Below, in pieces: positions 1-5,320 of a stretch of 5,647 bases of DNA. A program made the translations under genes and the position numbers. This stretch comes from an uncultured bacterium (GTDB lineage Bacteria > Bacillota > Clostridia > Oscillospirales > Oscillospiraceae), in the NCBI GenBank assembly GCA_949286295.1, contig CASECK010000120.1, forward strand, positions 1 to 5,647, in the 5' to 3' direction. The stretch's first letter is position 1, and the number at the start of each line of letters is the position of its first letter. Below the pieces are notes generated by a model that saw only the letters and a program-made list of their open reading frames with translations, made no database searches and was not told the origin of the DNA.

Positions 1-159
1 GTGGGCCAGCAGGTGAAGGCCGGCGACGTGCTCATCGTGCTGGAGGCCATGAAGATGGAGATTGAGGTCTCCGCCCCTGTGGACGGCACCGTGAAGGCCA
101 TCGCCGCCAACCTGGGCGCCACGGTCAACACCGATGACCTGCTGGTCACCCTCGGCTGA
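1..159 (+). CDS. Biotin carboxyl carrier protein / decarboxylase biotinyl subunit, C-terminal part
   Basis: This is the 3' end of a gene that begins before the window: 52 residues in frame 1, ending in TGA at 157-159. It is a biotinyl (lipoyl-like) domain. The biotinylation motif EAMKME lies at visible residues 15-20, and its Lys (codon 52-54) is the expected biotin attachment site. It is followed by the usual second half-barrel pattern, with SAPVDGTV and then a Gly and TDDLL near the end. By family knowledge such a domain carries CO2 between a carboxyltransferase and a decarboxylase or carboxylase subunit. In Gram-positive anaerobes a short protein of this kind is often the gamma/BCCP subunit of a Na+-pumping oxaloacetate, methylmalonyl-CoA or glutaconyl-CoA decarboxylase. 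Which enzyme it serves cannot be told, because its partners lie outside the window. It could also be the C-terminus of a longer pyruvate-carboxylase-like chain. It is the last gene of its unit, since a strong terminator follows 26 nt after the stop. Confidence 0.9.
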   Translation: MGQQVKAGDVLIVLEAMKMEIEVSAPVDGTVKAIAANLGATVNTDDLLVTLG

Positions 160-185
160 CATCCCCTGGGTTGACAAGAGAACTG

Positions 186-220
186 ACAGCCCCCCGGCTC
201 TTGGCCGGGGGGCTGTTTTT
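186..220 (+). terminator. Strong Rho-independent terminator after the biotinyl gene
   Basis: A perfect 13-bp GC-rich stem pairs 186-198 (ACAGCCCCCCGGC) with 204-216 around the 5-nt loop TCTTG (199-203). It runs directly into TTTTT at 216-220. It ends the transcript of the upstream biotin-carrier operon and insulates the rfbA promoter, which starts only 5 nt later. Confidence 0.95.
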
Positions 221-224
221 GTCC

Positions 225-253
225 TTGAAAAGCCCTGGCTTTCATGCTACAAT
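225..253 (+). promoter_or_regulatory. Sigma-A promoter of rfbA with extended -10
   Basis: The -35 box TTGAAA (225-230) matches the TTGACA consensus at 5 of 6 positions, and the -10 box TACAAT (248-253) matches TATAAT at 5 of 6. They are separated by the optimal 17 bp. A TG at 245-246 is correctly placed for an extended -10. Transcription should start near 259-261, giving a leader of about 40 nt before the ATG at 300. The position just after a strong terminator and before a complete gene supports the call. Confidence 0.85.
229..242. promoter_or_regulatory. Inverted repeat across the -35/spacer of the rfbA promoter, candidate operator
   Basis: AAAGCC (229-234) and GGCTTT (237-242) form a perfect 6-bp inverted repeat with a 2-nt centre. 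With one extra A on the left side the symmetry extends to TGA (226-228) and TCA (242-244). It covers the end of the -35 box and most of the spacer, where a bound repressor would block RNA polymerase. No regulator gene is visible nearby, so operator function is inferred from position only; a 14-bp dyad can arise by chance. Confidence 0.3.
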
Positions 254-285
254 AAAGCGAAAAAGCTGGCCTGATACCGCTGGAT

Positions 286-292
286 AAGGAGG
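286..292 (+). promoter_or_regulatory. Ribosome binding site of rfbA
   Basis: AAGGAGG is a full match to the anti-Shine-Dalgarno sequence, 7 nt before the ATG at 300. It fixes the start and predicts efficient translation. Confidence 0.9.
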
Positions 293-299
293 CGCCGCT

Positions 300-1157
300 A
301 TGAAGGGAATCGTTCTGGCCGCCGGGAAGGGCACCCGCCTGTACCCCATGACCAAGCCTGTGTGCAAGCCGCTGCTGCCGGTCTATGATAAACCGCTGAT
401 TTACTACCCCATCGCCATTCTGATGCAGGCCGGAATCTCTGAGATTCTCATCATCGTCCCGCCTGGGGAGACGGATACCTTCCGCGCCCTGCTGGGGGAT
501 GGGAGCCAGTACGGCCTGCGCATCGCCTTTGCCGAACAGCCTGTGGCCCGGGGCATCGCCGACGCGCTGCTCATTGGCCAGCGGTTTGTCGGGGGGGAGC
601 GGGTATGCCTGGTGCTGGGGGACAACATCTTCTATGCCCCAACCCTGGGTGCCACCCTGAAGCGGGCCGCCGCCAACGACCGGGGGGCCACGGTGTTCGG
701 TTACTGGGTGGAGGACCCCCGCCCCTTCGGCGTGGTGGAGTTTGACAAGGACGGGCGGGCCATCTCCATCGAGGAGAAGCCCCGCTACCCCAAGAGCAAC
801 TATATCATCCCCGGCCTGTATTTCTATGACCACCAGGTCATGGAGATTGCCCGCAACCTGCGGCCCTCCGCCCGGGGGGAGCTGGAGATTACCGACGTCA
901 ATCTGGAGTATCTGCACCGGGGCCAGCTTCAGGTGATCCCGCTGGAGAAAAACTTCACCTGGCTGGACGCGGGCACCGCCGACAGCCTGCTGGAGGCGGG
1001 GCAGACCATTCGCCATATCCAGGACACCACCGGGCGCTATGTGGGCTGCCTGGAGGAACTGGGCCTCTACGAGGGGTGGGTCACCGAGGAGCAGGTCCAC
1101 GCCATCGGGCGGGAGCTGTCCATGACGCTGTACGGAAAGTATCTGCAGTGCCTGTGA
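300..1157 (+). CDS. rfbA: Glucose-1-phosphate thymidylyltransferase (RmlA/RfbA family)
   Basis: A 285-residue protein, close to the usual length of RmlA (about 290). The family reaction joins glucose 1-phosphate and dTTP to give dTDP-glucose and pyrophosphate, the first step to dTDP-L-rhamnose and other deoxysugars, in the cytoplasm. The nucleotide loop GKGTRLYPMTK is at residues 9-19, with the conserved catalytic-site Lys of the KPLLP stretch at 23. YDKPLIYYP follows at 29-37, LGDN with the metal-binding Asp108 at 106-109, and GVVEFD at 144-149. EEKP is at 158-161, the sugar-site stretch PGLYFYD at 171-177, RGELEITD at 192-199, and WLDAGT with the second metal Asp223 at 221-226. The C-terminal ~40 residues match the family dimer/effector region. 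Unusual points: the common AGGSGTR is AAGKGTR here, and the base-binding loop usually reading QPSPDGLAQA is QPVARGIADA (80-89). The nucleotide or sugar preference could therefore differ, with UTP or another hexose phosphate as alternatives. The gene has its own promoter and no rfbB, rfbC or rfbD beside it. Confidence 0.93.
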   Translation: MKGIVLAAGKGTRLYPMTKPVCKPLLPVYDKPLIYYPIAILMQAGISEILIIVPPGETDTFRALLGDGSQYGLRIAFAEQPVARGIADALLIGQRFVGGERVCLVLGDNIFYAPTLGATLKRAAANDRGATVFGYWVEDPRPFGVVEFDKDGRAISIEEKPRYPKSNYIIPGLYFYDHQVMEIARNLRPSARGELEITDVNLEYLHRGQLQVIPLEKNFTWLDAGTADSLLEAGQTIRHIQDTTGRYVGCLEELGLYEGWVTEEQVHAIGRELSMTLYGKYLQCL

Positions 1158-1224
1158 AGGCGGGGAGAACAGCCTCGGAGCAGAGGGAAGAGGGAGAAAT
1201 TTGCGGAATAAACGGCGCTTGCTT

Positions 1225-1253
1225 CAGCCCTTCCGGGGGGACCCGGAGGGCTG
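1225..1253 (+). terminator. Imperfect hairpin downstream of rfbA, possible weak terminator or leader element
   Basis: Positions 1225-1237 pair with 1242-1253 around a GGGA tetraloop (1238-1241). The core stem is TCCGGG/CCCGGA, followed by a G-U pair and C-G pairs, one bulged C at 1228, and CAG/CTG at the base. The stem is stable but the 3' side is TTGAGTT rather than a real T-tract, so termination would be partial at best. It sits 67 nt after the rfbA stop and 87 nt before the asparaginase start. It may attenuate read-through, stabilise the rfbA mRNA end, or mark RNA processing. Confidence 0.3.
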
Positions 1254-1273
1254 TTGAGTTGATGCGCGGCCTG

Positions 1274-1305
1274 TCCGCCCCAAGGGGCTGCTGGATTTGG
1301 GCGGA
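1274..1305 (+). other. Structured leader upstream of the asparaginase gene
   Basis: The rest of the 183-nt gap between rfbA and the asparaginase gene contains alternative pairings. TCCGCCC (1274-1280) can pair with GGGCGGA (1299-1305), or instead GCCCC and GGGGC around 1278-1288 can pair locally. I searched for T-box hallmarks (specifier bulge, TGGNACCGCG) and for -35/-10 pairs in 1158-1340 and found none convincing. No small gene with its own ribosome binding site is evident. In GC-rich DNA such pairings are common, so this is recorded as structure only. Confidence 0.2.
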
Positions 1306-1324
1306 GGGCACGGAACGTTCTGTA

Positions 1325-1333
1325 AGGGAGGAG
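1325..1333 (+). promoter_or_regulatory. Ribosome binding site setting the GTG start of the asparaginase
   Basis: AGGGAGGAG ends 7 nt before GTG at 1341. This decides the start. The first in-frame ATG (codon 6) is too far from it and would cut into the first beta-strand before the catalytic TGGT. Confidence 0.85.
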
Positions 1334-1340
1334 CGCGGCT

Positions 1341-2342
1341 GTGAAACGAATCCTGATGCTGGCCACCGGCGGGACCATCGCCTCCAAGGAGAGCGGACAC
1401 GGCCTCAGCCCCGCCATCACCTGGCAGGAGATTCTGAGCTATGTCCCCGCGGTGCGGGAGCTGTGCCAGGTGGATGCGGTGCAGCTGATGAACCTGGACA
1501 GCACCAACATCACGCCGGGGCACTGGCTGGAGATGGCCCGGGCCATCCGCCGCGCTTATGACGGCTACGACGGCTTTGTCATCACCCACGGCACCGATAC
1601 CATGGCCTACACCGCCGCCGCCTTGTCCTATCTCATCCAGAACTCCCCCAAGCCCATTGTGGTCACCGGGTCCCAGAAGTCAATCTGCCTGTATGATACC
1701 GACGCCCGGATGAACCTGTATAACAGCTTTCTCTATGCCTCCGACGGGGATTCCCATGATGTGAGCCTCGTCTTTGACGGCCAGGCTATTCTGGGCACCC
1801 GGGCCAGGAAAGAGCGCACCAAGAGCTTCAACGCCTTTTCCAGCGTGGACTACCCAGCGGCCGCCGTCATCCGGGACGGGCGGCTGATTCGCTACCTGGC
1901 CCCCCGGACCTACCCGGCCGGGGCCCGGCCCGATTTCTACGACCGGCTGGAGGAGCGGGTGCTGCTGCTCACCCTCATCCCCGGCATGGGGCCGGAGGGG
2001 CTGCGGCTGCTCCGGGACCGGTACCGGGCCCTGATTCTCCAGGGCTTCGGCGTGGGTGGGCTGCCCGGAGGGGGAGAGGGTCCCCTGGCCCAGGAACTCG
2101 GGGCCTGGCTGGCGCAGGGAAAGAGTATTGTGATGATGACCCAGGTGCCTTACGAGGGCAGCGATATGGCGGTATACCAGGTGGGCCAGCAGGTAAAGGA
2201 GAAATACCGGCTGATAGAGGCCTACAACATGACCCTGGAGGCGGCCACCGCCAAGCTCATGTGGGCCCTGGGCCAGGGCGGGGATACAGAGGAGATAGGC
2301 CGGCTTTTCTGCCGCCCGGTGAATATGGATATGATTCGGTAA
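1341..2342 (+). CDS. ansA: L-asparaginase, cytoplasmic type I (AnsA-like)
   Basis: A 333-residue protein, close to the 338 residues of E. coli AnsA, with no signal peptide. It should hydrolyse L-asparagine to aspartate and ammonia in the cytoplasm. The two-domain asparaginase fold is marked by TGGTIA (residues 9-14; Thr12 is the expected nucleophile) and by NLDSTNITP (51-59), corresponding to the AnsA MDSSDMTP substrate loop. HGTDTMAYTAAALS (83-96) provides the second catalytic Thr85 and Asp86, and VVTGSQ is at 107-112. Lys157 in the RARKERTK segment aligns with the catalytic Lys, followed by the usual F-N-A-F-S-S. The small C-terminal domain contains LTLIPGM (210-216) and LQGFGVGGLP (233-242), then MTQVPYEGSDMAVYQVG (266-282) and DTEEIG (315-320). 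GTG start with a strong ribosome binding site; stop TAA at 2340. It lies 58 nt before the nucleotidase gene with no terminator between, so co-transcription is likely. All residues needed for activity appear present. Preference for Asn over Gln is assumed from the family; a GatD-like amidase is much less likely. Confidence 0.92.
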   Translation: MKRILMLATGGTIASKESGHGLSPAITWQEILSYVPAVRELCQVDAVQLMNLDSTNITPGHWLEMARAIRRAYDGYDGFVITHGTDTMAYTAAALSYLIQNSPKPIVVTGSQKSICLYDTDARMNLYNSFLYASDGDSHDVSLVFDGQAILGTRARKERTKSFNAFSSVDYPAAAVIRDGRLIRYLAPRTYPAGARPDFYDRLEERVLLLTLIPGMGPEGLRLLRDRYRALILQGFGVGGLPGGGEGPLAQELGAWLAQGKSIVMMTQVPYEGSDMAVYQVGQQVKEKYRLIEAYNMTLEAATAKLMWALGQGGDTEEIGRLFCRPVNMDMIR

Positions 2343-2381
2343 CAGGGGAAAGAGCAGTCGCTTTACAGTCCTTATCTGACC

Positions 2382-2394
2382 AGGAAGGGAGAGG
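2382..2394 (+). promoter_or_regulatory. Ribosome binding site setting the GTG start of the nucleotidase
   Basis: The purine-rich stretch AGGAAGGGAGAGG places AAGGGAG (2385-2391) 9 nt before GTG at 2401. That start yields a textbook signal peptide. A second GTG at 2394 is in another frame, and the next in-frame ATG (codon 52) would remove the export signal and the first metal-binding motif. Confidence 0.8.
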
Positions 2395-2400
2395 TGCCCC

Positions 2401-4356
2401 GTGAAACTGCTGCGCCGGCTTTGGGCGTGGGCGCTGGTGCTGGTGATATTCTGCGCCCTGCTGCCCCCGCCCGCCCGGGCGGAGGGGGCGGAATACACCA
2501 CGGCCACGGTGCTGTTCACCCACGACCTGCACGCCCGCTTCCTGCCCCAAGAGATGGGGGAGGGGAGGCAGCGCGGTGGCTACGCCCGGCTGAAAACCGC
2601 CATCCAGCGGCAGCGCGCGGCCCATCCGGACGCGCTGTTGCTGGACGGCGGGGACTTTTCCGTGGGCTCGCTGATACAGACCTTATACACCACTCAGGCC
2701 GCGGAGCTGCGCACCATGGGCGCGCTGGGGTACGACGCGGTCACCGCCGGCAACCATGAGTTTGACCAGGAGGGGAGCGGTTTTGCCGCCATGCTCCAGG
2801 CCGCGGTGGACAGCGGCGAGCGCCTGCCCGCGCTGCTGATGAGCAACTACGCGCCCGCGCCAGACACCCCCGGCAGGCTGGACATCCAGCGGGCCATGGC
2901 CCGCTACGGGGTCGAGGACAGTATGCTGCTGGAGCGGGGCGGGGTCACCTATGGGATTTTCGGCCTGATGGGAGAGGACGCCCACGACTGCGCCCCCACC
3001 TCCGGCTTTGCGCTGGAGGACCGCCTGGAGAGCGCCCGGCGCTGTGTGGAGGCGCTGAGGGCCGGCGGAGCCCAGTTTATCATCTGCCTGTCCCACGGGG
3101 GCACCGGCCCGGACAGCGGCAAGTCGGAGGATGAGTGGCTGGCCCGGGAGGTGGAGGGCATCGACCTGATTGTCTCAGGCCACACCCACACCACGTTGAC
3201 GCAGCCTATTTCAGTAAACGGGACCTACATCGTCTCCGCCGGGGCCTATTGCCAATACCTGGGCTCCATCACCCTTCGCTGGGGGGCGGACGGAGAGCGG
3301 GAGATAGTGGATTACCAGCTCATCCCCATTGACGAGACCCTCCCCGGCGACCGGGATATGGAGCTGCTGGTGGAGGACTGGAAGCGGCAGGTGGACGGCG
3401 CTTACCTGTCCCGGTACGGCCTGGGGTACGACCAGGTTCTGACCACCGTGGGCTTTGACCTGCCCATGCCGGAGAGCGGCGTCCAGCAGGGGAACAGCCT
3501 GGGCGAGCTGGCGGCCGATTCCTACCTGTGGGCGGCGGAGCATCTGGCGGCGGAGGCGCCCGGCAGCCCCACCGTGGCGGTCACCGCCGCCGGGGTGCTG
3601 CGGGCCCCGCTGTACGCCGGCGAGGTTACCACCTCCATGGCTTTCGACGTGCTGTCCATGGGGGTGGGGGAGGATGGGACCTCCGGATACCCCCTGGTGG
3701 CCTGCTACCTCACCGGCCGGGAGCTGAAGGCGGTGGCCGAGGTGGACGCCTCCGTCACCCCCATCATGCCGGCCGCCCAGCTGTATGTGGCGGGGATGGA
3801 GTACCGCTTCAACCCCTGCCGGATATTCTTCAACCGGGTGACCGGGGCCAGGCTATCAGGGCGCGGCGGCGGAACCGCTGCGGGTTCCGGTGCGGACTGG
3901 GCTGCCGGTGAGATTGCGGATGAGCAGCTCTACCGGGTGGTCACGGGGATGTACTGCGCCCAGATGCTGGGGACGGTGAAGGACAAGTCCTTGGGCCTGC
4001 TGTCCATTGTGCCGAAGGACGCCCAGGGGGAACCGGTGAGCGATTTTTCCCTCCACATTCTCCGGGATGAGGCCGGCGGGGAGATTAAGGAGTGGTACGC
4101 CCTGGCCCGCTATCTGGAGTCCTTTGGGGAGGCGGGGGTGCCCGCCGGTTATGCCCAGCCGGACGGGCGCAAGGAGGTCATCCGAAGCTGGAACCCGGTC
4201 GAGCTGCTGAAAAGCCCCAACTGGCTCACTCTGGCTGCTGCCGCTGTCCTGGCAGCGGCCGCCGTGCTGGCGGTGTTCCTGGTGCGGCGGGGAGTTGCCT
4301 GGATGAAGCGCAGGCGCTATGGGGGCGGCTATGGCCGCCGCCGGTCCGGCCGGTAG
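2401..4356 (+). CDS. Secreted, membrane-anchored metallophosphatase / 5'-nucleotidase family protein
   Basis: A 651-residue protein predicted to act outside the membrane, hydrolysing phosphate esters of nucleotides or related compounds. Residues 1-27 are a signal peptide: KLLRR, a hydrophobic core, then ARA before Glu28 as an AxA cleavage site. The calcineurin-like metallophosphatase domain (about 34-310) has all dimetal motifs: D42-L-H44, GGD85F, GN118HE, H232 in SHGG, and GH261TH263. A 5'-nucleotidase C-terminal domain follows (about 345-585), recognisable from GNSLGELAADS (364-374), LTGREL (437-442), YRFNP (468-472) and EWYALARYLES (564-574). A hydrophobic segment (about 608-628) forms one membrane helix, followed by a basic Gly/Arg-rich tail (629-651), so the enzyme is C-terminally anchored without LPXTG. 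Odd points: the Asn of the usual NGGIR motif is replaced (AAGVLR, 396-401), and a Gly/Ser-rich loop (about 486-502) interrupts the C-terminal domain. The substrate could also be UDP-sugars, 2',3'-cyclic nucleotides or another phosphoester. It lies 115 nt before nfnA. Confidence 0.88.
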   Translation: MKLLRRLWAWALVLVIFCALLPPPARAEGAEYTTATVLFTHDLHARFLPQEMGEGRQRGGYARLKTAIQRQRAAHPDALLLDGGDFSVGSLIQTLYTTQAAELRTMGALGYDAVTAGNHEFDQEGSGFAAMLQAAVDSGERLPALLMSNYAPAPDTPGRLDIQRAMARYGVEDSMLLERGGVTYGIFGLMGEDAHDCAPTSGFALEDRLESARRCVEALRAGGAQFIICLSHGGTGPDSGKSEDEWLAREVEGIDLIVSGHTHTTLTQPISVNGTYIVSAGAYCQYLGSITLRWGADGEREIVDYQLIPIDETLPGDRDMELLVEDWKRQVDGAYLSRYGLGYDQVLTTVGFDLPMPESGVQQGNSLGELAADSYLWAAEHLAAEAPGSPTVAVTAAGVLRAPLYAGEVTTSMAFDVLSMGVGEDGTSGYPLVACYLTGRELKAVAEVDASVTPIMPAAQLYVAGMEYRFNPCRIFFNRVTGARLSGRGGGTAAGSGADWAAGEIADEQLYRVVTGMYCAQMLGTVKDKSLGLLSIVPKDAQGEPVSDFSLHILRDEAGGEIKEWYALARYLESFGEAGVPAGYAQPDGRKEVIRSWNPVELLKSPNWLTLAAAAVLAAAAVLAVFLVRRGVAWMKRRRYGGGYGRRRSGR

Positions 4357-4471
4357 GAGATAGCAGGGGATCTGCGCGGCCCAGCGCCGCTTTGAAGATA
4401 GAGCATGGACGGAACGAGGCGCCGGGAAGGAGCAAGGCCGGCGGCATCAAGCCAGTAAGGAGGAGCAGTGT
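4357..4471 (+). other. Leader region between the nucleotidase and nfnA genes
   Basis: This 115-nt gap holds two small possible hairpins: GCGGC (4376-4380) with GCCGC (4386-4390), followed by TTT, and CGCCGG (4420-4425) with CCGGCG (4438-4443). The first is too short and its T-run too poor to be a convincing terminator. TTGAAG at 4392-4397 resembles a -35 box, but no -10 box lies at a suitable distance (4414-4420 reads ACGAGGC). I see no clear promoter, so nfnA may be read through from upstream or use a weak promoter I cannot recognise. Confidence 0.25.
4457..4465 (+). promoter_or_regulatory. Ribosome binding site setting the TTG start of nfnA
   Basis: AAGGAGGAG ends 6 nt before TTG at 4472. 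A GTG at 4468-4470 is closer to the site but out of frame, and there is no suitable in-frame ATG, so TTG is the best start. The N-terminus it gives (MKKYEIVNKK) is typical of the family. Confidence 0.8.
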
Positions 4472-5320
4472 TTGAAGAAGTATGAGATTGTGAACAAAAA
4501 GACGCTGACCCCCGAGATTAGCCAAATCTCGGTGTACGCGCCCCTGGTGGCGGAGAAGGCGAAGGCGGGTCAGTTCATCATCCTGCGGGTGGATGGGGAA
4601 GGAGAGCGGATTCCCCTGACCATCTCCAGCGCGGAGGACGGCCTGGTCACCGTGGTATTCCAGAAAATCGGCGCCACCACCCTGGAGCTGGACAAGCTGG
4701 AGGAGGGAGCGTGCCTGCACGATTTTGTGGGCCCCCTGGGGGAGCCGACCCATGTGGAGAACCTGGGGAGGGTGGCCGTGCTGGGCGGCGGCCTGGGCTG
4801 CGCCATCGCGCTGCCGGTGGCCAGGGCCCTTCACGCCGCGGGCAACCGGGTGGACCTAATCGGCGGTTTTAAAAGCCGGGACATCGTGATTTTAGAGCGG
4901 GAGATGTCCCAGGCCTGCACGGACCTGCATATCTGTACCGACGACGGAAGCTATGGGTACCACGGCTTTGTCACCGGCAAGCTGAAGGAGCTGATTGACG
5001 GCGGCGTCAAGTTTGACCATGTGTTTGCCATCGGTCCGCTGCTGATGATGAAGTTTGCCTGCAAGCTGACGGAGCAATACGGGATTCCCACCACCGTCAG
5101 CATGAACCCCATTATGATTGACGGCACCGGGATGTGCGGTTGCTGCCGGCTCACCGTGGGCGGCCAGGTGAAGTTTGCCTGTGTGGACGGCCCCGACTTT
5201 GACGGCCACCAGGTGGACTTTGACGAGGTCATCGCCCGCAACGCCACCTATCAGGACTTTGAGGCCCGGGCCAGGGAGCGGCACCAGTGCCGCCTGGGAG
5301 GAGGTGCCATGCATGGCTAA
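4472..5320 (+). CDS. nfnA: NfnA-like sulfide/dihydroorotate dehydrogenase-type FAD/NAD-binding [2Fe-2S] subunit
   Basis: A 282-residue protein of the ferredoxin-NADP reductase/PyrK-like family, full length for NfnA/SudB. In the family this small subunit pairs with the large GltD-like subunit as the NADH-dependent reduced ferredoxin:NADP+ oxidoreductase, a cytoplasmic flavin-based electron bifurcating complex linking NADH, NADPH and ferredoxin. A beta-barrel FAD domain occupies residues 1-98, with the flavin motif RIPLTIS at 46-52. The NAD domain follows, with the Gly-rich loop GGGLGCA at 105-111 and the FAIGP stretch at 185-189. The [2Fe-2S] site is near the end: Asp217 in IDGTGMCGCC, Cys222, Cys225 and Cys237 (FACVDGP), fitting the one-Asp, three-Cys ligation described for this family. 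The extra Cys224 between the ligands is notable. TTG start with a strong ribosome binding site. The 3' end overlaps the next gene by 8 nt, which supports coupled translation and complex formation. PyrK is an alternative, but the downstream GltD-like partner favours NfnA. Confidence 0.9.
   Translation: MKKYEIVNKKTLTPEISQISVYAPLVAEKAKAGQFIILRVDGEGERIPLTISSAEDGLVTVVFQKIGATTLELDKLEEGACLHDFVGPLGEPTHVENLGRVAVLGGGLGCAIALPVARALHAAGNRVDLIGGFKSRDIVILEREMSQACTDLHICTDDGSYGYHGFVTGKLKELIDGGVKFDHVFAIGPLLMMKFACKLTEQYGIPTTVSMNPIMIDGTGMCGCCRLTVGGQVKFACVDGPDFDGHQVDFDEVIARNATYQDFEARARERHQCRLGGGAMHG
5296..5304 (+). promoter_or_regulatory. Ribosome binding site of nfnB inside the end of nfnA
   Basis: GGGAGGAGG lies within the last codons of nfnA and ends 8 nt before ATG at 5313. 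It selects that ATG over the in-frame ATG at 5322, and implies that ribosomes finishing nfnA can reinitiate at nfnB. Confidence 0.8.

Noticed and set aside
1158..1340. T-box or amino-acid riboswitch in front of the asparaginase gene
   Set aside because: The TGGNACCGCG antiterminator sequence, a specifier-loop pattern and a terminator with a T-run are all absent.
1076..1561. + strand open frame bridging the end of rfbA and the start of the asparaginase gene
   Set aside because: It overlaps both real genes out of frame, has no good ribosome binding site and its product has no domain-like pattern.
2181..2198. Near-copy of the first bases of the window (GTGGGCCAGCAGGT at 1-14 and again at 2181-2194)
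   Set aside because: Both encode the short peptide VGQQVK in unrelated proteins with the same preferred codons. No flanking similarity extends beyond this, so it is chance and not a repeat element.
1680..2519. Long open frame on the minus strand (279 codons) opposite the asparaginase gene
   Set aside because: It is antisense to a clearly conserved enzyme and its translation is rich in Pro, Gly, Arg and His without any recognisable domain. GC-rich codon bias on the + strand removes stops from the opposite frame. Other minus-strand frames (such as 4226-4834 and 4892-5509) are rejected for the same reason.
4324..4339. Hairpin GGCGGC-TATG-GCCGCC near the end of the nucleotidase gene as a terminator
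   Set aside because: It lies inside the coding sequence of the Gly/Arg-rich tail and has no T-tract after it. The pairing follows from GGC/CGC codon repetition.
4392..4420. TTGAAG at 4392-4397 as a -35 box for nfnA
   Set aside because: No sequence resembling TATAAT lies 16-18 bp downstream; that stretch is GC-rich.
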